Made by a program: the position numbers and the translations under genes
Notes under the pieces: model-generated
Seen by the model: the letters and a program-made list of their open reading frames with translations, nothing else
The model's database searches: none
Told to the model about the DNA's origin: nothing
NCBI GenBank assembly: GCA_017608545.1
Contig: JAFCFQ010000034.1
Span: 1-5,059, forward strand
DNA from: Candidatus Aenigmatarchaeota archaeon
GTDB lineage: Archaea > Aenigmatarchaeota > Aenigmatarchaeia > Aenigmatarchaeales > Aenigmatarchaeaceae
DNA: 5,059 nucleotides
Direction of reading: 5' to 3'
In this document: positions 1 to 5,059 of the stretch, in pieces
Position numbering within the stretch: position 1 is the first letter of the stretch
How the letters are laid out: every line of letters starts with the position of its first letter

Positions 1-240
1 AAAAAATATTTAGATTCAAATTTTGATATTTTGGGAATTCTTGGAGTGGAGTTTTCTCCGATATGTGGTGTTTATAGAATCAACAATGGAAGAAAGAATA
101 TTCCTGGAAAAGGAATTCTAATAGAAGAAATTGAAAAAGAGATGCAAAAAAGGAATTTTCAAGTTCCAATAATTTCCATGAATTTTAATAATATTCTCTC
201 AACTTTAGAAAAATTAAACCTTTTGTTAAAAAGTTGTTGA
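1..240 (+). CDS. TudS/DUF523-related putative desulfidase-like protein, C-terminal part (5' end outside window)
   Basis: The frame is open from base 1, so this is the last 79 residues of a longer protein; the TTG at 31 lies inside the frame and is not a credible start. Residues 15-24 read GVEFSPICGV, followed by GKGILIEEIEKEM at 36-48. This resembles the G-x-x-x-SPSCGV and GKGIFIEEL blocks I recall from TudS-related/DUF523-like and archaeal COG5418-like proteins. TudS enzymes use a Cys-bound [4Fe-4S] cluster to remove sulfur from thiouracil. Here Cys22 fits the conserved SPxCG cysteine, and Cys79 is the last residue. The other cluster ligands would lie before the left edge, so activity cannot be judged. 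The stop codon TGA (238-240) overlaps the ribosome binding site of the next small gene, so the two are probably co-transcribed. Family assignment is from motif memory and is moderate. Confidence 0.55.
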   Translation, partial: KKYLDSNFDILGILGVEFSPICGVYRINNGRKNIPGKGILIEEIEKEMQKRNFQVPIISMNFNNILSTLEKLNLLLKSC

Positions 241-246
241 GGTGAT
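239..246 (+). promoter_or_regulatory. Ribosome binding site of the 47-residue peptide gene
   Basis: GAGGTGAT overlaps the stop codon of the upstream gene. Its GGTGA core lies four bases before ATG 250. The same GGTGA-N4-ATG arrangement precedes the radical SAM gene and the second GspF gene, which supports real translation of the small ORF and favours ATG 250 over the adjacent ATG 253. Confidence 0.7.
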
Positions 247-249
247 AAA

Positions 250-393
250 ATGATGCCTATAACAAAGAATTATAAACTTTTTAAAAACAAGCTTGAAAAA
301 GAAGTTTACCCTTTACATCAGATGAATCTTTGGACGTGTTGTTTGTATATTTGTCAGGAAGATATAGAAAAAAGGAAGTATCAGTCTGGGTGA
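250..393 (+). CDS. Small Cys-containing peptide, candidate RiPP precursor
   Basis: This 47-residue ORF (ATG 250, TGA 391-393) fills the gap between the desulfidase-like gene and the radical SAM gene. Its ribosome binding site is one of the best in the window. The N-terminal part is charged and rich in Lys (ITKNYKLFKNKLEKEVY, residues 4-20), like a RiPP leader. The middle carries NLWTCCLYICQED (residues 26-38) with Cys30, Cys31 and Cys35, and the tail is polar and ends in QSG. There is no signal peptide or membrane segment. The stop codon lies within the GGGTGA that serves the radical SAM start at 398, so the two genes are tightly coupled. I do not recognise a named precursor family. Inference: substrate of the downstream SPASM enzyme, with thioether or other Cys-linked chemistry possible. 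Alternatives are a small metal-binding protein or a short leader ORF that helps translate the enzyme. Confidence 0.6.
   Translation: MMPITKNYKLFKNKLEKEVYPLHQMNLWTCCLYICQEDIEKRKYQSG
388..393 (+). promoter_or_regulatory. Ribosome binding site of the radical SAM gene
   Basis: GGGTGA sits four bases before ATG 398 and contains the stop codon of the preceding peptide gene. Ribosomes ending the peptide would be positioned to restart on the enzyme. This placement fixes the enzyme start at 398. Confidence 0.6.
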
Positions 394-397
394 ATAA

Positions 398-1747
398 ATG
401 TATGTAAGTAGATATAACCTTTTATTCGATGTGAGAAAAGATGAAAAGGTTATATTTAATCCTCTTTCTGGAGCAATGGATATAATATATGAAAATGAAA
501 TAAAGGAATTGGAAAAAATTAAAACTGGAAAAAAAGTTAAAAAAGAAGTTTTGGAAAAATTCATTTCTAGAGGTTATGTTTTTGAAAGCAAAGAAGATGA
601 AGATAAAGAGCTTCATAGAATATACAAAAAATTTGAAGATGCGATGAAAGAAAGAGGGGAAAGATTTATTTTAATACAAACTTATGATTGCAATTTGCGT
701 TGCACATATTGTTACCAAGATGAATCCATGAGAGACCCAAGCATAATGAATGAGAAAGTTTTGTCTAAATTTTTTGAAACCGTTGAAGATTTGAAAAACA
801 AAAATACCGTTCCTTGCATTTCTCTTTTTGGTGGAGAACCTTTGATGAAAAGAAACGAAAAAGCTGTTAAAAGCGCTATGAATTATTGTAAACAAAAAGA
901 TTGGGAAATGCTTGCATCAACAAATGGAGTTGAATTAGAATATTACTCTAATATTTTGGATTCTGATGTTTTTAAACAAATCCAAGTGACAGTTGATGGG
1001 ACAAAAGAGTATCATGATAAAAGAAGAGTTTTTCCAGACGGTTCTGGTAGCTTTGATAAAATTGTGAAAGGGATAGACAAAACTTTGGAAAAAATTCCAG
1101 TGGTTTTAAGAGTCAACGTTGATAAAGAAAACATAGAAAATTTGCCAAAATTTGCCGATTTCATAATTGAAAAAGGTTGGGAAGATAAAAATTTTCACGC
1201 ATATATATCTCCTGTGAAATCTGTTTTTGGAATGAATTACTCTTTTTGTTTACCAGACTACAAAATTCTAGAAAATTTGTTTGAATATTTAGATAAATAT
1301 CCTCAAGTTGAAAAAGTTTTTAGCTTAGAAGGTTGGCAAGGTGCTGATAGTATATCAAGACTTCTTAAAAAAGGTGAGCTTTTCCCCCCACAATTCAAAA
1401 ATTGTGAAGCTAACATCGATATGCTAGCTTTTGATTTATACGGAGATGTTTATACTTGCTTAGAACTGGTCGGAAGAAAAGAATTTTCCATAGGTAAATT
1501 CTATCCAGAATTGAATTTTAATGAAAACTTGAAAAAATGGAGAAATAGATCGATTTTCACAATTCCTGAGTGTAGAGAATGTAATGTTAACATTTTATGC
1601 GGAGGAGGTTGTGCTGCTCTGGCTTTAGAAGAGAAAGGTTCTTTATATTCCAACTATTGCAAACCTGTTAAAAAAGCCTTAGAGTTATCAATATCTCATT
1701 ACTTTCCAAAATTAAAAGCTTTAGGTGAGAAAAATGAAATATCTTGA
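398..1747 (+). CDS. Radical SAM/SPASM peptide-maturase-like enzyme
   Basis: A 449-residue protein with the full architecture of a radical SAM/SPASM peptide-modifying enzyme. The radical SAM cluster motif is CNLRCTYC with Cys98, Cys102 and Cys105, followed by GGEP at 145-148 (the SAM-binding region). The SPASM domain is complete: Cys336, then GDVYTC ending at Cys354, then CRECNVNILCGGGC (Cys392, Cys395, Cys401, Cys405), and Cys421. This matches the pattern C - Gx4C - Cx2Cx5Cx3C - C for two extra [4Fe-4S] clusters. Residues 1-65 come before the catalytic barrel and look like the N-terminal peptide-binding region seen in many maturases (strand-like YNLLFDV, IFNPLSG, helices, then ISRGYVF); this assignment is weaker. 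Members of this group form thioether, C-C or other bonds in small peptides, or oxidise sulfatases. The small Cys peptide just upstream favours a RiPP role. The 3' end overlaps the methyltransferase by 14 bases. The enzyme class is firm; the reaction and substrate are inferred. Confidence 0.95.
   Translation: MYVSRYNLLFDVRKDEKVIFNPLSGAMDIIYENEIKELEKIKTGKKVKKEVLEKFISRGYVFESKEDEDKELHRIYKKFEDAMKERGERFILIQTYDCNLRCTYCYQDESMRDPSIMNEKVLSKFFETVEDLKNKNTVPCISLFGGEPLMKRNEKAVKSAMNYCKQKDWEMLASTNGVELEYYSNILDSDVFKQIQVTVDGTKEYHDKRRVFPDGSGSFDKIVKGIDKTLEKIPVVLRVNVDKENIENLPKFADFIIEKGWEDKNFHAYISPVKSVFGMNYSFCLPDYKILENLFEYLDKYPQVEKVFSLEGWQGADSISRLLKKGELFPPQFKNCEANIDMLAFDLYGDVYTCLELVGRKEFSIGKFYPELNFNENLKKWRNRSIFTIPECRECNVNILCGGGCAALALEEKGSLYSNYCKPVKKALELSISHYFPKLKALGEKNEIS
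1723..1729 (+). promoter_or_regulatory. Ribosome binding site that decides the methyltransferase start
   Basis: AGGTGAG lies just before ATG 1734 and inside the end of the radical SAM gene. The in-frame GTG at 1725 falls within this motif, so it is better read as part of the ribosome binding site than as a start codon. Confidence 0.65.
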
Positions 1748-2537
1748 TTTTGTTCCTGAAGAATTGGAATCTATTGGAAAATTTATGTGGGATCCTGATT
1801 ATTTACCGATTTTATACAATTTTTTAGAGTTAAAAAATAAAATGAAAATCTTAGATGTTGGTTGTGGGACAGGAGCTTTTACAAGAAAACTAGCTTATCA
1901 GGTTAAAAACGGGGAAATTATTGGAGTTGATATTGATAAAAAGCTTTTAGAATGTGCTAGAAAAATGACAAAAGAAGAGAATTTGAAAATAAAGTATGTT
2001 CAGAGTAATGTTTATAATTTGGATTTTGAAGATGATTGTTTTGATTTGGTAACTTGTCAAAAACTACTATGCAATCTGAACGAACCTGAAAAAGCTTTAA
2101 AAGAGATGATAAGAGTTTCTAAAGATAAAGTTGTTGCCATAGAGCCTTACAATTCAGGCTTCATAGAGTATTGCGAAGATAAAGACTTTTCAGATTTTCT
2201 AAAATTAATAAGGAATGCAGAGGCAAAAAGCGAAAAATCTTTAAAAGAGAAAAATGTTGACTTGAGTATTGGCCCAAAATTGCCAACAATGTTTTATAGA
2301 AATGGTTTAACTAATGTTAAAGTAAAAGGTTATTTGATAATAAATATGGCTGGTGAAAGAGAGAAAAAACCAATGAGTTTTGAGATGGAAAAATTGAAAA
2401 AAGTTTTAACTAAAAAAGAAATCGAAAAATTAAATAATTTTTTGAAAATTAACAAAAAACCACCAAAAGGTTCTTTGCAAGCTTCTCCTATTTTTATTGT
2501 GAAAGGTTTTAAAAATGGGAAAACTAAGACTGATTAG
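1734..2537 (+). CDS. Class I SAM-dependent methyltransferase
   Basis: A 267-residue protein with a Rossmann-type methyltransferase domain. Motif I is ILDVGCGTGAF at residues 39-49, the acidic residue pair after strand 2 is in IIGVDID (62-68), and DLVTCQKLLCNLNEPEKAL (104-122) fits the motif IV/V region of Methyltransf_11/25-type enzymes. The C-terminal third is Lys-rich (KLKKVLTKKEIEKLNNF, 220-236) and may bind the substrate. I choose ATG 1734 because AGGTGAG sits four bases upstream; the GTG at 1725 would add MRK but lies inside that site. It overlaps the radical SAM gene by 14 bases and the next small gene by 23 bases, so it belongs to the same transcript. The methyl acceptor cannot be read from sequence; context suggests the small peptide or a product of the radical SAM step, but a general metabolite methyltransferase is possible. 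Confidence 0.9.
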   Translation: MKYLDFVPEELESIGKFMWDPDYLPILYNFLELKNKMKILDVGCGTGAFTRKLAYQVKNGEIIGVDIDKKLLECARKMTKEENLKIKYVQSNVYNLDFEDDCFDLVTCQKLLCNLNEPEKALKEMIRVSKDKVVAIEPYNSGFIEYCEDKDFSDFLKLIRNAEAKSEKSLKEKNVDLSIGPKLPTMFYRNGLTNVKVKGYLIINMAGEREKKPMSFEMEKLKKVLTKKEIEKLNNFLKINKKPPKGSLQASPIFIVKGFKNGKTKTD

Positions 2538-2712
2538 AGATAAAGTTTATAAATTTCTTAAAGATGCTTGGGAAAACTACTGTAGCATTGAAAATTATCC
2601 GTGTTACATATATCTACATTACACATTTTCTACTTTATATCATCCTTTTGAATTTTACGAGATCGTGAATAGAATTAAAGAAAATAAAAATATAAGGTCA
2701 AAAAATTTCTAA
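2515..2712 (+). CDS. Unrecognised 65-residue aromatic-rich small protein, last gene of the operon
   Basis: I do not recognise this protein. It starts at ATG 2515 inside the 3' end of the methyltransferase (23-base overlap), with a weak AAGGT about seven bases upstream, and ends at TAA 2710-2712. The N-terminus is basic and helix-like (KLRLIRDKVYKFLKDAW, residues 3-19). The middle is very rich in Tyr, Phe and His (NYPCYIYLHYTFSTLYHPF, 28-46) with Cys23 and Cys30, and the tail is basic. It has no clear membrane segment or signal peptide. Its position suggests a second peptide substrate, a partner or immunity protein, or simply a small conserved protein of the operon. The AT-rich setting means a chance ORF cannot be excluded, but the overlap with the upstream gene on the same strand is like the other junctions here. 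Confidence 0.5.
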   Translation: MGKLRLIRDKVYKFLKDAWENYCSIENYPCYIYLHYTFSTLYHPFEFYEIVNRIKENKNIRSKNF

Positions 2713-2756
2713 AAGAAAAAAATAGAAAAAACAATAAAAATAACTGGTAAAACAGT
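2713..2756 (-). terminator. Probable transcription end of the pilin gene (T-tract with a short hairpin)
   Basis: Read on the - strand just after the pilin stop codon, there is a short inverted repeat, ACTG/CAGT (2743-2746 with 2753-2756, six-base loop). It is followed by a long run of T-rich sequence down to 2713. Archaeal termination relies mainly on T-tracts, so the tract is the stronger evidence and the four-pair stem may be incidental. It lies between two convergent transcripts. No comparable T-tract is seen on the + strand after 2712. Confidence 0.5.
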
Positions 2757-2765
2757 GAAAATCAA

Positions 2766-3251
2766 TTAGCTATATGTTCCACTCAGAGTGCCTGTCGAAC
2801 TGAAAGTTGAACCACCATAGTCATAATATATTGTAACTGTTGCCGTCCAACTATCACCAGCACTTGCTCCTGAAGGTCCTGATACTGGTGTCGCAACAAT
2901 AACCGCTTTACCTCCTGAAGTCACATTTGTGCCAGTTGTACAACCAGATGTACAAGAAGGTGAATCATCGTAATAAGTTCCACTTCCACCACTTGTTAAT
3001 GTATAACTAACATTAGTTATTGCTATTGTTCCACCAACTCTATTCTCTATATTCAAAGTCAAAGCTCCATCTGACGATGAAAGACTCCATGGGTTAAGCA
3101 CTTGTACCTGTCCGAATCCTCTTGCTGTTGGCCCTAAAAATCCTGATGGCGCAAATATTCCATAGTATGCTAGAACTCCTGCTACGATCAAAATTATCAA
3201 AATAGCCCATCCATAAGTCATCAGGTATTCAACTGCTGTTTGTCCTCTCAT
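2766..3251 (-). CDS. Small archaeal pilin with class III signal peptide (DUF361-type N-terminus)
   Basis: A 161-residue precursor of a type IV pilus-like filament subunit. It begins MRGQTAVEYLMTYGWAIL: a very short basic leader, then Gly3-Gln4 where an EppA-type prepilin peptidase would cut, leaving Gln at +1 and Glu at +5 (Glu8) as usual for pilins. Residues 15-33 form the hydrophobic helix that holds the subunit in the membrane and then in the fibre core. The rest is a Ser/Thr/Gly-rich, strand-forming head (about 40-161), with Cys100 and Cys104 in CTSGC that could form a disulfide. It also has two N-glycosylation sequons, Asn80-Val-Ser and Asn109-Val-Thr. It follows two GspF/TadC-like genes on the same strand after a 54-base gap and probably has its own promoter, fitting the high output needed for a structural subunit. 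Start ATG 3251 has AGGAGGT seven bases upstream. Whether the filament is for adhesion or another task is not visible. Confidence 0.93.
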   Translation of the reverse strand: MRGQTAVEYLMTYGWAILIILIVAGVLAYYGIFAPSGFLGPTARGFGQVQVLNPWSLSSSDGALTLNIENRVGGTIAITNVSYTLTSGGSGTYYDDSPSCTSGCTTGTNVTSGGKAVIVATPVSGPSGASAGDSWTATVTIYYDYGGSTFSSTGTLSGTYS

Positions 3252-3258
3252 TTTTTAT

Positions 3259-3265
3259 ACCTCCT
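3259..3265 (-). promoter_or_regulatory. Strong ribosome binding site of the pilin gene
   Basis: On the - strand AGGAGGT is followed by seven bases and then the pilin ATG. It is the best match to the anti-Shine-Dalgarno sequence in the window and differs from the GGTGA sites used by the other genes, in line with high expression of a filament subunit. Confidence 0.7.
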
Positions 3266-3304
3266 ATTTTATATTTTATTTCGTTAACCCGATACTTAAA
3301 GTTT

Positions 3305-3312
3305 TCTATAAA
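3305..3312 (-). promoter_or_regulatory. Possible TATA box of the pilin gene
   Basis: TTTATAGA on the - strand lies about 54 bases before the pilin start codon and overlaps the stop codon of the upstream GspF gene. A transcript starting about 25 bases downstream would have a leader of roughly 30 bases holding the ribosome binding site. In DNA this AT-rich such boxes arise by chance, and no clear BRE purine element stands out, so support is weak. Confidence 0.3.
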
Positions 3313-4298
3313 GCAAAAAAACTTCCAAATAGTATCTTCACAGCTATTCTAGCTAAAAACAAAACAGATATTGACCCTATGAGTAATAATGGAATAAGTC
3401 TTAATCCATTTTTTTCTTTACCTGTTTGAATTAGTCCTATTGATAATGAACCAAAAAATGCTGTTACTGTTAAAGCTGAAACTGCAAACCAGAATAAATC
3501 ATCTGCACTTATTTGAGGTCCTGTAGCTTTTTGAAATATACCTCCCATTCCCATTGATGTTCCTGTTACTTCTGTTCCAAAACTTGCTGAGCCCCAAAGA
3601 TTTGTCATAGTATCAACAAAGAAAAGACTTATTGAAAACAAAAACGGTGCCGCAATTACAGCAGCAAATAATATGAATATGGAATAAGTCATTACTGATG
3701 ATTTTATCTCTTTTTTAAGGGTTTGAGTAACTCTTATATTAGCTGCAGTTTCTTCTAATAAATGAGCTAATTCTCCTCCAGACTCTATACCTTCTAGTAT
3801 CAATTTTATTGTTCTATTCAATATTTTTGATTTAACGGTTTTTGTCATTTCAGTAAGTGCTACTTTCAACGGCTTTCCACCCATTGTCCTTGCACCAACT
3901 TTTTTAATTTCTTCTTCAAGAACTCCAAATTCAGGTCTTGCAGAAAGCCATATTGCTCTGTCGACAGTCATTCCAGCTCTGATATTTGCTGACATTAATT
4001 GTAGAGCATCTGGCAAAACTTTTTCAATCTGATTAGCTCTTGAATCTGCGATGAACATAAAAATCAAATAAGTAAAAATTATAATACTGACACCAATTCC
4101 TAAACCAAATAAAACTCCTAAAACTCCAAAACCAAGTAATAAGAAAATGATTGAAAAATTAATGGCTAAAATTATTGATAAAAGATATGAAATTCCAACT
4201 ACTCTATTTGCAGTATTTTCTTTGATTCCAGCGTATCTTATTTGTTTTTTGAAAAAGTCTCTATACTTTTTAGGAGTTAAATAGTAAATATCTTTCAT
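3306..4298 (-). CDS. GspF/TadC-family pilus assembly membrane protein (second copy)
   Basis: A 330-residue polytopic membrane protein of the type II secretion F (GspF/TadC/ArlJ-like) family, the inner-membrane platform on which the assembly ATPase acts to push pilins into a fibre. After a basic cytosolic N-terminus (1-30), two hydrophobic segments cover about 33-56 and 58-84. The cytosolic GspF domain runs from about 91 to 200 with the typical LPDALQLMSANIRAGMTVDR (95-114) and ILEGIESGGELAHLLEETA (167-185). Further membrane segments lie at about 203-228, 266-291 and 300-322. A Gly/Met/Ser-rich loop (235-262) separates the third and fourth. The start ATG 4298 shares a base with the stop of the upstream GspF gene (TAATG) and has GGTGA four bases before it, so the pair is translationally coupled and likely forms a mixed platform. 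It precedes the pilin gene. Family assignment is firm; archaellum use is less likely because no archaellin is seen. Confidence 0.93.
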   Translation of the reverse strand: MKDIYYLTPKKYRDFFKKQIRYAGIKENTANRVVGISYLLSIILAINFSIIFLLLGFGVLGVLFGLGIGVSIIIFTYLIFMFIADSRANQIEKVLPDALQLMSANIRAGMTVDRAIWLSARPEFGVLEEEIKKVGARTMGGKPLKVALTEMTKTVKSKILNRTIKLILEGIESGGELAHLLEETAANIRVTQTLKKEIKSSVMTYSIFILFAAVIAAPFLFSISLFFVDTMTNLWGSASFGTEVTGTSMGMGGIFQKATGPQISADDLFWFAVSALTVTAFFGSLSIGLIQTGKEKNGLRLIPLLLIGSISVLFLARIAVKILFGSFFAL

Positions 4299-5059
4299 TA
4301 TCTCACCATTAAAGGCCTTTTTGTTTTTATTATTCCCATATAGAAGTATTGAAAAACCGCTAAGGCGATGACTATTAAAGGAAATATTATCTTTGGAATT
4401 ACAATACCAGCAAAAGAAGATAAAATAATTAAAAATGTTATTCCTAATGTTGGCATAATTATTGCAATTAACATGTAAATTAACGTATAAGGACTCAATT
4501 CTTGTCCATACTTCCTTATTGCTATTATTTGTTCTTGTGTCAAATTATGAACAATAGCTTCAAGGGCATCTCCAATATCACTTCCAGCTTTAATCGAGTT
4601 TGTTAACTGCCATAAGGTTCTTCTAAAGTATAAAGAAGGGTTTCTTCTAGAAGCTTCTTCTAAAGCTTCTATTTCAGATTTTCCAGCATTTATCTCTTTA
4701 ACAACCTTTTTAAATTCTTCGCTTATTTCTCCATAACCTGTACTTATGCTTATCATTGAATTGAAAAGAGGGACACCTGATTTAATTTCTATTAACATGT
4801 GTTGTAAAGCATTCAGCAAATCTGATTCTAAAACTTTCATTCTTCTGCTCGCAACTAGTTTTGGATAATTTATTAAGTAAAAGAAAATGAAAAGTGAAAA
4901 AACACTGCCAACTACAAAAGGAAGAAAAAAATCTATTCTACCAGCAATTAAACCTATCCAAAAAATTAATGGTGTCATTAATACAAAATAAAAAATACTA
5001 GTTAATACAATTAAAGATGCATATTCTCTTGGTCTTAAATCAATTTTAGCTTGATAGAG
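4298..5059 (-). CDS. GspF/TadC-family pilus assembly membrane protein (first copy, 5' end outside window)
   Basis: The reading frame stays open from the stop (TAA 4298-4300) to the right edge, giving 253 visible residues; the N-terminus is missing. An internal ATG at 4978 could be mistaken for the start, but the 27 codons before it read LYQAKIDLRPREYASLIVLT and on into a membrane segment, which is normal family sequence. Two hydrophobic segments (about 13-37 and 44-64) are followed by the cytosolic GspF domain (about 77-190) with ESDLLNALQHMLIEIKSGVP (78-97) and LWQLTNSIKAGSDIGDALE (149-167). Two or more C-terminal membrane segments (about 190-245) follow, and a basic tail KTKRPLMVR. It overlaps the next GspF gene by one base. 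Two GspF-type proteins in a row are common in archaeal pilus operons, where one platform is built from two paralogues. The ATPase is expected further upstream, outside the window. Confidence 0.92.
   Translation of the reverse strand, partial: LYQAKIDLRPREYASLIVLTSIFYFVLMTPLIFWIGLIAGRIDFFLPFVVGSVFSLFIFFYLINYPKLVASRRMKVLESDLLNALQHMLIEIKSGVPLFNSMISISTGYGEISEEFKKVVKEINAGKSEIEALEEASRRNPSLYFRRTLWQLTNSIKAGSDIGDALEAIVHNLTQEQIIAIRKYGQELSPYTLIYMLIAIIMPTLGITFLIILSSFAGIVIPKIIFPLIVIALAVFQYFYMGIIKTKRPLMVR

Noticed and set aside
31..240. TTG at 31 as the start of a 69-residue protein
   Set aside because: The frame is open to base 1, the sequence before it continues the protein, and there is no ribosome binding site; it is the end of a gene that begins outside the window.
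313..895. Three antisense open frames (313-564, 422-616, 671-895 on the - strand) with Phe/Ile/Ser-rich translations
   Set aside because: They lie opposite the clear radical SAM coding frame (the first begins opposite the peptide gene), have low-complexity translations and are expected by-products of an A-rich sense strand.
1725..1733. GTG at 1725 as the methyltransferase start
   Set aside because: The GTG is part of the AGGTGAG ribosome binding site that serves ATG 1734.
3268..3276. AT-rich AAATATAAAA-like sequence just before the pilin ribosome binding site as a TATA box
   Set aside because: It is too close to the ribosome binding site; transcription starting about 25 bases downstream would fall at or after the start codon.
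4640..4680. Short repeated AGAAGCTTCTTCTAAAGCTTCT-like unit
   Set aside because: It lies inside the GspF coding frame and reflects the Glu-Ala-Ser-rich stretch IEALEEASRR; there is no array or regular spacing.
1..5059. tRNA, rRNA, CRISPR array, insertion sequence or riboswitch
   Set aside because: No cloverleaf, conserved rRNA segments, regularly spaced repeats, transposase motifs or inverted-repeat ends were seen, and almost every base is taken by protein-coding genes.

Overview
The window looks like part of an archaeal genome, most likely a small AT-rich lineage of the DPANN type (for example Woesearchaeota, Pacearchaeota or Aenigmarchaeota). Three things point there: a pilin with a class III signal peptide (QTAVEYLMTYGWAIL), two archaeal TadC/GspF-type pilus membrane proteins, and short GGTGA ribosome binding sites with T-rich gene ends. 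The phylum is inferred from sequence style and has not been tested. No gene-free stretch exceeds about 60 bases.

Left half (1-2712, + strand): five closely packed or overlapping genes read as one operon. They are (a) the C-terminal end of a protein resembling the TudS/DUF523 desulfidase-like group, cut by the left edge; (b) a 47-residue Cys-containing peptide at 250-393 with a strong ribosome binding site; (c) a radical SAM enzyme with a complete SPASM domain (398-1747); (d) a class I SAM-dependent methyltransferase (1734-2537); and (e) an unrecognised 65-residue aromatic-rich protein (2515-2712). A small Cys peptide directly ahead of a radical SAM/SPASM enzyme and a methyltransferase is the usual layout of a ribosomally made, post-translationally modified peptide (RiPP) locus. 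The inference is that the peptide, and perhaps also the 65-residue protein, is modified by the two enzymes. No peptidase or exporter is visible in the window.

Right half (2766-5059, - strand): a type IV pilus-like surface filament cluster running right to left. It holds a GspF/TadC-like membrane protein cut by the right edge, a second and longer GspF/TadC-like protein coupled to it through TAATG, and a small pilin after a 54-base gap with its own strong ribosome binding site and a possible TATA box. The assembly ATPase is expected beyond the right edge.

The two halves converge at 2713-2765, where the - strand is T-rich and holds a short hairpin, a plausible end for the pilin transcript. Nothing in the window links the peptide locus and the pilus locus functionally.
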